Below the pieces are notes generated by a model, which saw only the letters and a program-made list of their open reading frames with translations, searched no databases and was not told the DNA's origin. From positions 1-64,000 of the forward strand of contig JACQWX010000076.1 in the NCBI GenBank assembly GCA_016209035.1: a stretch of DNA of 64,000 bases, read 5' to 3'. Position numbers and translations under genes: made by a program. Of the stretch, positions 1 to 7,577 are shown piece by piece. How positions within the stretch are numbered: position 1 is the first letter of the stretch; each line of letters opens with the position of its first letter. Source of the DNA: Elusimicrobiota bacterium. GTDB lineage: Bacteria; Elusimicrobiota; Elusimicrobia; UBA1565; UBA9628.

Positions 1-143
1 TGCGCCGCGAGCTTTGGTGGCTGCCTGCGGAGTGGGTCAAGAGGGGCAGCCGCAACATCCTGTGGCTTCCAGCCAGATATCCCCGCCAGGACTTGTGGCG
101 GAAAATCCAAATGAAGGCTTGCCAGGCCAAGCCGCTGATCTGA
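1..143 (+). CDS. C-terminal end of an unidentified protein (cut by window edge)
   Basis: Reading from base 3, about 46 codons stay open to a TGA at 141-143. The peptide is rich in Trp, Arg and Lys (for example ELWWLPAEWVKRGSRN and NILWLPARYPRQ), so it looks like a real protein tail rather than random frame. I do not recognise the family. The gene must start upstream of the window. The 88 bases after it, before the tdk promoter, hold no gene. Confidence 0.4.
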   Translation, partial: RRELWWLPAEWVKRGSRNILWLPARYPRQDLWRKIQMKACQAKPLI

Positions 144-231
144 CCAATCTTGCAACACTTTTGACGAATCGTCTCGTCGGGGACTCATGAAAGATAGCCG
201 TTATTCAGGATATAAGGAAACATAATTCATC

Positions 232-259
232 TTGACAACCCTGCGCCGGACCTGATAAC
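232..259 (+). promoter_or_regulatory. Probable tdk promoter
   Basis: A perfect TTGACA at 232-237 is followed, 16 bases on, by GATAAC at 254-259. Transcription would start about 5 bases before the tdk ATG at 271, giving a very short or absent leader. No Shine-Dalgarno sequence lies before that ATG, which agrees. Confidence 0.6.
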
Positions 260-270
260 CTGACCACGCT

Positions 271-852
271 ATGGCGAAACTCTACTTCTACTACTCCGCG
301 ATGAACGCGGGGAAGAGCACCCTGCTCCTCCAATCCTCGTACAACTACCAGGAGCGCGGCATGGAGACGCTCGCCTTCGTCCCCAGGATCGACGCCCGCT
401 ACGGCACGGGCAAGGTGACGAGCCGCACGGGCTTGAGCGGCGCCGCCGTCCCGTTTCATGACCGCTTCGACTTCTTCTCCCACGTCGCCAAGGCCAGGAA
501 GAAGAACCGCAAGCTCCGCTGCGTGCTCATCGACGAGGCGCAGTTCCTCAAGAAGGAGCAGGTCCTCCAGCTCAAGCGCGTCACGGTGGAGCTCAAGCTC
601 CCGGTGCTGGCCTACGGCCTGCGCACCGACTTCATGGGCGAGCCCTTCGAGGGGAGCAAGTACCTTTTGGCGTGGGCCGAGGAGCTCTCCGAGATCAAGA
701 CCATCTGCCATTGCGGCCGCAAGGCCATCATGACCCTGCGCATCGACGGGCACGGCCGCGTCCTGCGCTCGGGAGAGCAGGTCCAGATCGGCGGCAACGA
801 GTCCTACGTCTCCGTCTGCAGCGAGCACTTCCTGAAAGGCAAGCCGCGCTAG
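271..852 (+). CDS. tdk: Thymidine kinase
   Basis: Phosphorylates thymidine to dTMP with ATP in the pyrimidine salvage pathway (cytosolic, type II TK). The 193-residue length matches the family. Visible motifs are the P-loop SAMNAGKST (about residues 9-17), the Walker B motif VLIDEAQF (about 85-92), the lasso region with [15 protein letters not shown], and structural zinc ligands in ICHCGRKA and SVCSEHF. The latter two closely resemble E. coli Tdk, so this is the Tdk type. It stands alone under its own promoter. Its stop overlaps by 4 bases the convergent end of the glutamate-synthase-like gene. Confidence 0.97.
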   Translation: MAKLYFYYSAMNAGKSTLLLQSSYNYQERGMETLAFVPRIDARYGTGKVTSRTGLSGAAVPFHDRFDFFSHVAKARKKNRKLRCVLIDEAQFLKKEQVLQLKRVTVELKLPVLAYGLRTDFMGEPFEGSKYLLAWAEELSEIKTICHCGRKAIMTLRIDGHGRVLRSGEQVQIGGNESYVSVCSEHFLKGKPR

Positions 853-2199
853 CTGTTGAGGATGCGCTCCGCCTCTTCCTTGTCGTACTCCATGATGTAG
901 GGGATGCCGCTGATGCGGGCGCCCTCCTCGGTGATGGCCACGATGTCGTCGCGCGTGATGTGGTCCAGCGTGAACTTCCGGGCGCCGGCCATGAGCTGCC
1001 TCATGCCCTGGGCCAGGCGCTGGTGGTACGAGTACACGCCGATGGCCCCGGGCGGGACCTTCTCGAAGTCCTTGCCGAGCCGCTCCTTGAGCTCGCCCGC
1101 GCACACGAACACCTCCTCGAGGGAGTTGCCGAACCGCCCGATGTAGACCGGCATGTCGCCCTGGCTGATGCGCTTGCCGATGGTCTTGCCGACCATGGCC
1201 GCCGTGAGCGGCGCGCGGGCCATCTCGATGCACTTGAAGTACGGCGCGCCCAGCGCCAGGGCCTTGAACATCTGGTCCTCGAAGGCGAGTCCTCCCGCCA
1301 CCGCGATGCCGGGCAGGTATTCGCCCTGCTTGGCGAGCCGGTCGCAGTACTGGTAGAGCAGCGAGTAGAGCTCGATGGGGGGCACGCCCCACTCGTTCAT
1401 CATGCGCCACGGGCTCATGCCCGTGCCCCCGCCCGCGGCGTCGACGGTCAGGAAGTCGATCTTCGCCTTGGAGCAGAACTTAAGGGCGCGGGCGAGGTCC
1501 GCGGGCCGGTAGGCGCCGGTCTTGAGGAACACGTGCTTGGCGCCGGCGTCGCGCAGCTCCTTGACCCGCTTCATGAAGCCTTCCTCGGTCACCATGCCGA
1601 CGCGGGAATGGCGCTCGAACTCCTTGAAGGCGCCCTTGTCGAAGGCCTTGATGATGCGCGGGGAAGCCGGGTCCGGCAGGACCACGTAGCCGCGCTCCTT
1701 CAAGCGCTGGGCCTTCTTGAGGTTGTGGATCTTGACCTCGCCGCCGATGTTCTTGGCGCCCTGGCCCCACTTGAGCTCCACGACCTCGACGCCGAGCTTC
1801 TGGATGGCGTATTCCTGGACGCCCAGGCGGGTGTCCTCGACGTTGGCCTGAACCACCACGGCCCCGTAGCCGTCGTACCAGTCCTTGAAGAGCCTCACCC
1901 GCCGTTCCAGCTCGGGGGAGCGGACCACGCGGCCCTTGGAGATCTCCGACTCCATGTCCATGCCGCAGACGTTCTCGCCCACGGTCAAGACGACGCCGGA
2001 AAGGGCCGCGCCGATGGCCAGCCCCTCCCAGTTCTTGGCGGCGATGTCCGTCGAGCCGAGGCCCCCGTAGAGGACGGGGTGACGCAGCTTGATCCCCGGG
2101 GCCTGGCCGATCTTGGTCGCCGCTGCCCGGAACGATGGACCCGACCGTGCGGTTCTTGGTCAGGGTTGCCGCTGTTGCGTTGTATTTGCTGTATGACAT
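849..2199 (-). CDS. FMN-binding glutamate-synthase-like protein, broken by deletion and frameshift near the N-terminus
   Basis: The last 380 codons (1988 down to 849) encode the FMN/Fe-S TIM-barrel domain of glutamate synthase, with motifs such as [29 protein letters not shown] and [21 protein letters not shown]. There is no glutaminase domain. The expected N-terminus [20 protein letters not shown] starts at ATG 2199 behind a good AGGAGG. It lies in another frame, and the two parts meet near 2110-2135. Relatives as I recall them carry about 75-80 more residues here, including a Cys-rich motif, so roughly 230 bases look missing. This is the last gene of the NuoE/NuoF-like operon, so its electron donor is probably that complex. 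Either a decaying gene or an assembly error. Confidence 0.8.
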
Positions 2200-2972
2200 A
2201 GTTCCTTGTCTCCTCCTGATCCCTCCACCTTCTTACCTTCGCTCACGCAGGTCCCGCATACGCCGGTCGGGCCTAGGTAGCACATATAGTCGTCGAACTT
2301 CTCGATGCAGGTCGGCTCCATGCAGACGCACGACCCGCACACGTCCGTCGGGGCGCTGGGCCCCTGACAGCGCAGAGTGCAGACCGGGCAGATGTACATG
2401 CAGCCGCCGCAGGTCCGGCACAGCTCGGATTTCTTGTCGAAGGGCGTGGTGATGCGCCTCTTCTGGCCGCGGCCCACGAAGTCGATGGCCCCGGACATCA
2501 TCTGTTCCTGGCACATGCGCACGCAGAGCCCGCAGAGGATGCAGTCCTCGTACTTGGGCTTGAAACGGCATTTCTGCACGCCGAAGCGGGCGGCCAGGTC
2601 CTGGATGACCTTGGACGACGGCGCGATGGACACGAGCAGCTCGATGAGCATCTTCCGTGTGCGCACCACCCTCTTGGTGTTGGTCCGCGCCACCAGACCG
2701 TCCTCGGCCGGGTAGGTGCAGGAACTGACCAGCCTGGCCTTGTCGCCCTTCCCGATCTCGACGACGCAGAGCCGGCAGCCCCCGTAGGCCGAAAGACCGT
2801 CGACGTGGCAGAGGGTCGGTATCTCCAGGCCCAGGAAGCGCGCGGCCTCGAGAACGCTGGTCCCCGCGTCGACCGTCACGTCAAGTCCGTCGATCTTCAA
2901 GCGGACCCCCCCACGGGGGGTCTGCTGAGGTTCGGGGGAGCGGAGCTGTTTCATGGAGCCTTCCTTGTTCAT
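2160..2972 (-). CDS. NuoG/HoxU-like iron-sulfur protein
   Basis: A protein of about 270 residues. The N-terminal plant-type [2Fe-2S] ferredoxin domain has the pattern TLCHVDGLSAYGGCRLC followed by a fourth Cys in SSCTYPAEDG. After it come two Cys-rich cluster-binding stretches, YEDCILCGLCVRMCQE and CRTCGGCMYICPVC, and a Cys-rich tail (DVCGSCVCMEPTC). It matches the N-terminal electron-wire part of NuoG or HoxU and lacks any hydrogenase H-cluster or molybdopterin domain. The start is ATG 2972, which overlaps the NuoF-like stop as ATGA. It overlaps the next gene by 40 bases. Likely carries electrons from the NuoF-like flavoprotein to the glutamate-synthase-like subunit. Confidence 0.85.
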   Translation of the reverse strand: MNKEGSMKQLRSPEPQQTPRGGVRLKIDGLDVTVDAGTSVLEAARFLGLEIPTLCHVDGLSAYGGCRLCVVEIGKGDKARLVSSCTYPAEDGLVARTNTKRVVRTRKMLIELLVSIAPSSKVIQDLAARFGVQKCRFKPKYEDCILCGLCVRMCQEQMMSGAIDFVGRGQKRRITTPFDKKSELCRTCGGCMYICPVCTLRCQGPSAPTDVCGSCVCMEPTCIEKFDDYMCYLGPTGVCGTCVSEGKKVEGSGGDKELCHTANTTQQRQP

Positions 2973-4825
2973 ACCACGAATACCGCCTTCGGCTTGCACA
3001 CGTCGACGCAGACGCCGCAGCGGATGCACTTGTCCGAGTCGATCTTGTGAGGCTTCTTGATCTCGCCCGTGACCGCTTGGACCGGGCACTGCTTGAGGCA
3101 GATCAGGCACCCGATGCACTTCTCGGCATCGATCACGTACTGGATGAGGGCCTTGCAGACCCCGGCGGGGCACCGCTTGTCCTTGATGTGGGCCTCGTAT
3201 TCCCTGCGGAAGTACCGCAGGGTGCTCAGGACCGGGTTCGGGGCGGTCTGGCCGAGCCCGCAGAGCGACGCGTCCTTGACGACATGGGCGAGCTCCTCGA
3301 TCAGATCGAGGTCGCCCTCGGAGCCCTTGCCCTCGCTGATCCTCTCCACGATCTCGTAGAGCCTAGCAGTGCCCTCGCGGCAGGAGAGGCACCTGCCGCA
3401 GGACTCGTCCCGCAGGAAGTTGAGGAAGTATTTGGACACGTCCACCATGCAGGTGGCGTCGTCCATCACGATCATGCCCCCCGACCCCATGATCGAGCCG
3501 GCCTTGCTCAAGCTCTCATAGTCGATGGGAAGATCCAGAAGATGCCTCGGGATGCATCCCCCGCTCGGGCCCCCGGTCTGGATGGCCTTGAAGTCCCCTC
3601 CTCCCTTGATCCCTCCGCCGATATCGTACACGATCTCCCTGAGGGTGGCTCCCATGGGGACCTCGACTAGGCCGGTGTTGTTGACCTTCCCCACGAGAGA
3701 GAATATCTTGGTCCCCTTGCTCCCCTCGGTCCCGATCTTGGAATACCAGCTGGCTCCCCTATTGACGATCAATGGGATGTTGGCCCAGGTTTCGACGTTG
3801 TTGATGTTGGTGGGCTTTCCCCACAGGCCCTTCGAGGTCGGGAAGGGAGGGCGCTGCCTGGGCTCGCCCTTCCTCCCTTCGACGGAGGCGATAAGACCCG
3901 TTTCCTCGCCGCAGACGAAGGCCCCGGCCCCCCTCTCGATCTCGATATCGAAGGAGAACTTCGACCCGAGGATGTTCTTTCCGAGAATCCCGCGCTGCCT
4001 GGCCTGGTCCAAGGCGATCCTCAGATTGCCGACCGCCAAAGGATACTCGGTTCTCACGTAGACGAATCCCCTCCGGGCTCCGATGGCGTACGCCCCGATC
4101 ATCATGCCCTCGATGACGGAATGGGGGTTGCCCTCGAGGACGCTCCTATCCATGTACGCGCCGGGGTCTCCTTCGTCCCCGTTGCAGATTATGTGCTTGT
4201 CGTCGCCCTTGGCCCTGCGGCAGAACTCCCACTTGAATCCCGTGGGGAAGCCCGCTCCTCCGCGCCCCCGAAGCCCCGATTTCTTCACCTCCTCGATCAC
4301 CGCCTCCGGGGTCATCTGCGTCAAGGCCTTGACCAGGGCCCCGTAGCCTTCGAGAGCGATGTAGTCGCCTATCCGCGTGGGATCGATCAGCCTGTTCTGG
4401 GCCAGAATCCTGCGGCGCTGCTTCTTATAGAACGGGATTTCGCCCTCGCTGAGTATCTTGTCCCCGCTCATCAGATCCGCGTAGAGAAGACGATCGAGGA
4501 TGTTGTTCTTGATGACGGTCTCACCGACGATCTCCGCCGCGTCGGAGGGCTTCACCCTCTCGTAAAAGATCTCCTTGGGGGTGACCACGACGACCGGCCC
4601 GTGCTCGCAAAAGCCGTGGCACCCGGTCGCCTTGACATCGACCTTCCCTTTGAGCCCCTGCTTGGCGACTTCAGACTCCATGGCCTCTATCAGGAGCGCG
4701 GATTCGGAAGCCCGGCAGCCCGTGCCGCCGCAAACGCTGATGCAGATCCTCTTTGGGTCCCGTTCGGCCAGTAGGGATACCTTCAGTTTCGCCAAGTCGG
4801 CTGGGTTCTTGAGCGCCTTGATCAT
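2969..4825 (-). CDS. NuoF/HydB-like NAD(P)H-oxidising flavoprotein with ferredoxin tail
   Basis: 618 residues in three parts. First is a thioredoxin-like [2Fe-2S] domain (ICISVCGGTGC and TGCHGFCEHGP). Next is the NuoF core with the NADH/FMN site (GRGGAGFPTGFKWEF and GDEGDPGAYMDRS) and the N3-type cluster motif ESCGRCLSCREGT. Last is a 2x[4Fe-4S] ferredoxin tail (CIGCLICLKQCP and CIRCGVCVDVC). This N- and C-terminal decoration is typical of HydB of bifurcating hydrogenases and of related transhydrogenases, not of the NuoF of complex I. No hydrogenase subunit is nearby. Starts 3 bases after the zinc-ribbon gene and overlaps the Fe-S gene as ATGA. Confidence 0.93.
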   Translation of the reverse strand: MIKALKNPADLAKLKVSLLAERDPKRICISVCGGTGCRASESALLIEAMESEVAKQGLKGKVDVKATGCHGFCEHGPVVVVTPKEIFYERVKPSDAAEIVGETVIKNNILDRLLYADLMSGDKILSEGEIPFYKKQRRRILAQNRLIDPTRIGDYIALEGYGALVKALTQMTPEAVIEEVKKSGLRGRGGAGFPTGFKWEFCRRAKGDDKHIICNGDEGDPGAYMDRSVLEGNPHSVIEGMMIGAYAIGARRGFVYVRTEYPLAVGNLRIALDQARQRGILGKNILGSKFSFDIEIERGAGAFVCGEETGLIASVEGRKGEPRQRPPFPTSKGLWGKPTNINNVETWANIPLIVNRGASWYSKIGTEGSKGTKIFSLVGKVNNTGLVEVPMGATLREIVYDIGGGIKGGGDFKAIQTGGPSGGCIPRHLLDLPIDYESLSKAGSIMGSGGMIVMDDATCMVDVSKYFLNFLRDESCGRCLSCREGTARLYEIVERISEGKGSEGDLDLIEELAHVVKDASLCGLGQTAPNPVLSTLRYFRREYEAHIKDKRCPAGVCKALIQYVIDAEKCIGCLICLKQCPVQAVTGEIKKPHKIDSDKCIRCGVCVDVCKPKAVFVV

Positions 4826-4828
4826 GGT

Positions 4829-5233
4829 TTATGGTTTAAAGAACACGGAATACCTTTCATAGAATGTCCGGACCTCGAGTTCCGGATCCTCGAACTCGAT
4901 GAGATGCTTCTTACAACCGCGCCGTGAGCAGATCTGGATCGTGCCTCCCTCCTTGAAAGAGAAAGCCACCATGGGAGCCTTGCACACCTCGCACATGCGG
5001 CTCGCCTTGAGATCACACTTGCAGTGGGGGCAGAAGAAGCGCGAGATCTTGCCCACGGGGCACGGCACCTTGATGTCGATGTTGTAGCTGCCGTAGAGCG
5101 AGCTCAGCCGCAGGGGCCCCCGCTTCTTGCCGTAGGAGATCTCGACCGCGATGGACGGGCAGTTGTCGACCTTGTGCTCTTCGTCCATCAAGGACTTCCC
5201 GCAGACCGGGCACTGCACGTGGACTTGGATCAT
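4829..5233 (-). CDS. Zinc-ribbon-like protein of unknown function inside the redox operon
   Basis: 134 residues with at least five Cys pairs or Cys-rich knots: CPVCGK near the start, then PCP, FCPHCKCDLKASRMCEVC, and ICSRRGCKKH near the end. The spacing suggests zinc ribbons rather than Fe-S ferredoxin clusters. The rest is beta-rich and has no membrane segment. I do not recognise a named family. It overlaps the NuoE-like stop as ATGA and precedes the NuoF-like start by 3 bases, so it is co-translated with them. It may be a structural or assembly subunit; that role is inferred from position only. Confidence 0.75.
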   Translation of the reverse strand: MIQVHVQCPVCGKSLMDEEHKVDNCPSIAVEISYGKKRGPLRLSSLYGSYNIDIKVPCPVGKISRFFCPHCKCDLKASRMCEVCKAPMVAFSFKEGGTIQICSRRGCKKHLIEFEDPELEVRTFYERYSVFFKP

Positions 5234-5736
5234 GACTTGACGACCTCTTTGACATTAGGCTGCGCCTTGACCAGCTTCCTGGCGCTCTGCGACGTGACCT
5301 GGCCGTGGTACTGCCCGTCCATGACGACAACGGGGCCAATCGCGCAACACCCGAGACAGTTGACAGTATCGAGGGAATATTCGCCGTCCGGAGTCGTCTG
5401 CCCGGGCTCGATCCCGAGCGTGCGGCCGATCTCCTCCACGACGCGGGTCACCCCGCGCACATGGCAGGCGGTGCCTATGCATGCCGTGATGGTGTGCTTG
5501 CCGGGGCGCCCAAGCCGGAACATCCGGTAGAAGGTAGCCACCCCGAAGATGTCCGGCAGGGGGACATCCAGGAAAACGGCGGTCTTCTTCAAGGCCTCCT
5601 CCGGGAGGAACCCGTATTCGTCCTGGATGTCCTGGAGGATGGAGATCATCTCGCGGGCCCGGCCCTTGTAGGACTTGAAGATCTTGTCCAGCCGAGGCTC
5701 GCCGGTCCCGTTGCGCTTCGCAGTCGATTTTTTCAT
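5230..5736 (-). CDS. NuoE/HydC-like [2Fe-2S] subunit
   Basis: 168 residues of the thioredoxin-like [2Fe-2S] family. The helical N-terminus (MISILQDIQDEYGFLPEEAL) is followed by FGVATFYRMFRLGRPGKHTI. The four cluster ligands are in CIGTACHVRG and VNCLGCCAIGPVV. It is the partner of the NuoF-like protein and first gene of the leftward operon (NuoE, zinc ribbon, NuoF, Fe-S protein, glutamate-synthase-like). The ATG at 5736 is the only good start. The 79 bases upstream are shared with the divergent cupin gene. Confidence 0.93.
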   Translation of the reverse strand: MKKSTAKRNGTGEPRLDKIFKSYKGRAREMISILQDIQDEYGFLPEEALKKTAVFLDVPLPDIFGVATFYRMFRLGRPGKHTITACIGTACHVRGVTRVVEEIGRTLGIEPGQTTPDGEYSLDTVNCLGCCAIGPVVVMDGQYHGQVTSQSARKLVKAQPNVKEVVKS

Positions 5737-5815
5737 GTCGTTGGTTCGCTCTCACGCGCACTCGCGTTGACTTGAATTCTCGCAACAAAACGGCCCAATA
5801 TTGCATAATCTCAAC
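5737..5815. promoter_or_regulatory. Divergent promoter region; leaderless-type -10 for the cupin gene
   Basis: This AT-richer gap separates the leftward redox operon from the rightward cupin gene. On the plus strand CATAAT at 5804-5809 lies exactly six bases before the ATG at 5816, the same arrangement seen at four other genes in this window. A clear promoter for the leftward operon could not be picked out. Confidence 0.45.
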
Positions 5816-6256
5816 ATGATCAGAGCCCATGTGATCGCCGTGCTGGCCGTCCTCGCGGCCGCCGTAGGCTGGAGCCAGACCGCTCCCGGCTTCGTCGTCG
5901 CCGACTACAAGACCTTCGACTGGAAGACCTCCGGCACCCTGCCGCCCGGGGCGGAATACCACCTCCTCTACGAGGAGCCAAAGACCCACGCGGTCCAGCT
6001 CATGGCGCGCTTCAAGGCGCGGTACTCGCTGCCGCTCCATCACCACAGCCACGACGAGACGATCGTGGTCGTCCGCGGGAGACTCGGCATCACGGCCAAC
6101 GACAAGGAGGACGTCCTCGGTCCAGGCTCCTACGCGAGGATCCCCGCGAAGACGCGGCACGCGCTGCGCGCCGCGGGATTGGGCCGAACCGAGTTCCTGG
6201 TCCTCATGACCGGGCCCTACGACGTGCTGGGCCTTGAGTCGCCGAAGGCGAAGTAG
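5816..6256 (+). CDS. Exported cupin-domain protein
   Basis: About 146 residues. It begins with a signal-peptide-like MIRAHVIAVLAVLAAAVG ending near WSQTAPG. A single cupin fold follows, with the metal-binding motif LPLHHHSHDETIVVVRGR (His, His, His and Glu ligands) and the second motif LGPGSYARIPAKTRHALRA. It probably sits in the periplasm; the substrate cannot be told. The ATG at 5816 was chosen over one at 5801 because it leaves a clean signal peptide and matches the TATAAT-N6-ATG pattern. Monocistronic. Confidence 0.82.
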   Translation: MIRAHVIAVLAVLAAAVGWSQTAPGFVVADYKTFDWKTSGTLPPGAEYHLLYEEPKTHAVQLMARFKARYSLPLHHHSHDETIVVVRGRLGITANDKEDVLGPGSYARIPAKTRHALRAAGLGRTEFLVLMTGPYDVLGLESPKAK

Positions 6257-6271
6257 CAAAGCGCGGACGGC

Positions 6272-6393
6272 CGGGAGTCGATTCGACCTGCTTCGTGGTC
6301 ATGGAGCGCCAAGGCATGGAGGCGGCCTTCGGCTTCGACCGGCACTTCGCCCAGAGGGGTTTTAGTATAATGCCGCGATGCTCAAGGTTCTGA
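6272..6393 (+). pseudogene. Remnant of a VapC-type PIN toxin (C-terminal end only)
   Basis: Between the cupin stop and the next gene one frame reads VDSTCFVVMERQGMEAAFGF, followed by DRHFAQRGFSIMPR, and ends at TGA 6391-6393. This matches the conserved C-terminus of VapC PIN-domain toxins: the acidic Asp before a CxxFVxM helix, then the FDRHFxxxGF box. There is no N-terminal half, start codon or antitoxin upstream. The fragment now carries the -10 element of the following gene. It is a decayed toxin gene, seen only by reading frames. Confidence 0.6.
6366..6371 (+). promoter_or_regulatory. TATAAT box six bases before the ATG (leaderless promoter)
   Basis: A consensus TATAAT is followed by six bases and the ATG at 6378. 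Transcription starting about seven bases after the box would begin at the ATG itself. No Shine-Dalgarno sequence is present. Confidence 0.55.
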
Positions 6394-7022
6394 CCCCGAA
6401 CCCCGAGACCGATTCCGACCGGCCGGCGACCCCTGAAGCCCTCAAGAAGGAGTTGTTCCGCAAGACATTCCACCTCTGCACCCTGCTGTATCTTGGGGCC
6501 TTCCTCGTCCTGGGGCCGGACCGCGTCATGGCGCCGATGCTGGCCTGGATGGCCGTGGTGCTGGCGTTCGAGGCCGTCCGGTTCCATACCGCCCGGGGCA
6601 GGGCCTGGGCGCAACGGCTCTTCGGGTTCATGATCCGCGGCAAGGAAGAAGCGCACTACACGGGCTTCTTCTACACGTCCCTAGGGGCGCTGCTGGTCTT
6701 CGCCATGTTCCGCAGTCACCCGGACGTCGTCCAGGCCTCGCTCCTCTACCTCGCGCTCGGGGACTCCGCCTCAGCGCTCGTGGGCCTGGCGTGGGGCCGC
6801 CACCCCTACTGGATCTTGGGCCGCAAGAGGACCTGGGAAGGCTCCGCGGCCGGCTTCGCGGTGGCGCTGGCCGTGGGTCTGGTGAGCGGTCTCTCTCCTG
6901 GGCTGACCCTGGCCGGCGCCTTGGCCTTCAGCGTGGCGGACAGCGTGCCTCTGCCGCCGGACGACAATGTCTGGATCCCGGTCCTGCCGGGAGCGATCCT
7001 CTTGGGGGCGATCCAATGGTGA
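6378..7022 (+). CDS. CTP-dependent lipid kinase-like membrane protein (dolichol/phytol/diacylglycerol kinase family)
   Basis: 214 residues with about six hydrophobic segments. The family signature reads YLALGDSASALVG, then GRKRTWEGSAAGF, then FSVADSVPLPPDDNVWIPV. This is the cytidylyltransferase-like fold of dolichol kinase, phytol kinase and yeast diacylglycerol kinase, which use CTP to phosphorylate a membrane alcohol or diacylglycerol. The exact lipid cannot be read from sequence. The stop overlaps the start of the thioredoxin-like gene (ATGGTGA), so the two are co-translated. Confidence 0.8.
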   Translation: MLKVLTPNPETDSDRPATPEALKKELFRKTFHLCTLLYLGAFLVLGPDRVMAPMLAWMAVVLAFEAVRFHTARGRAWAQRLFGFMIRGKEEAHYTGFFYTSLGALLVFAMFRSHPDVVQASLLYLALGDSASALVGLAWGRHPYWILGRKRTWEGSAAGFAVALAVGLVSGLSPGLTLAGALAFSVADSVPLPPDDNVWIPVLPGAILLGAIQW

Positions 7023-7561
7023 ACGAATCGAGCGGCCGGAAGTCGGACAGCAGGAACTGGGCATGGCTGGTCACGTGCTTCTTCCTGGGAGCGGCCGCCG
7101 GCGTGCTGGGTTACTCCCTCCTGGGACGCCCCGCCTCCTCTCCTGGGGCGTCCGGCGACCGGATGCCCGACATCCGCCTCCAGACCCTGTCCCTGCAGAC
7201 CGGCCCGTCTCTGGCGGCGTGCCCGACTGAGCGCTGCCTCACCGTGTACGTGGCCCCGTGGTGCGGCTACTGCCGCAGGGGCACGCCCCTCATTATCGCC
7301 TTGAAGAGGCTCCTCGAGAGGAACGGCGTCGCCACCCGCATCATCGTGGGCATGGACGCCATGGAGGCCGTGCGCGAATACGCATCGGAGTTCGGCCCGG
7401 ACACGCTCCTCGATCCGGACAGCAGCTTCAGGGTGAGCGGCGTCCCGCATTTCATCATCTCCGACGCGTCGGGCTCGGTCGCGAAGAAGGTCCCGGGATT
7501 GCCGCCGTACGACGACCCGGCCGGCGTGGCCGCCTACCTTGGCCTGCCCCACGCCCCTTGA
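7016..7561 (+). CDS. Membrane-anchored thioredoxin-like protein
   Basis: 181 residues. A single N-terminal membrane segment (WLVTCFFLGAAAGVLGYSLL) anchors a thioredoxin-fold domain that would face the periplasm. The active-site motif is VAPWCGYCRRG (CxxC), and the cis-Pro loop is SGVPHFIISD. A role in thiol-disulfide exchange in the envelope is likely; a dedicated partner is not evident. Starts at ATG 7016, overlapping the lipid-kinase stop. Convergent with the amylase gene, leaving 16 bases between. Confidence 0.82.
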   Translation: MVNESSGRKSDSRNWAWLVTCFFLGAAAGVLGYSLLGRPASSPGASGDRMPDIRLQTLSLQTGPSLAACPTERCLTVYVAPWCGYCRRGTPLIIALKRLLERNGVATRIIVGMDAMEAVREYASEFGPDTLLDPDSSFRVSGVPHFIISDASGSVAKKVPGLPPYDDPAGVAAYLGLPHAP

Positions 7562-7577
7562 TCGAGCTTGAGAAAGG

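Noticed and set aside
2160-5736. Bifurcating [FeFe] hydrogenase (HydABC)
   Set aside because: NuoE/NuoF-like subunits resemble HydC and HydB, but the Fe-S protein is only about 270 residues and has no H-cluster Cys motifs, and no other candidate catalytic subunit lies nearby.
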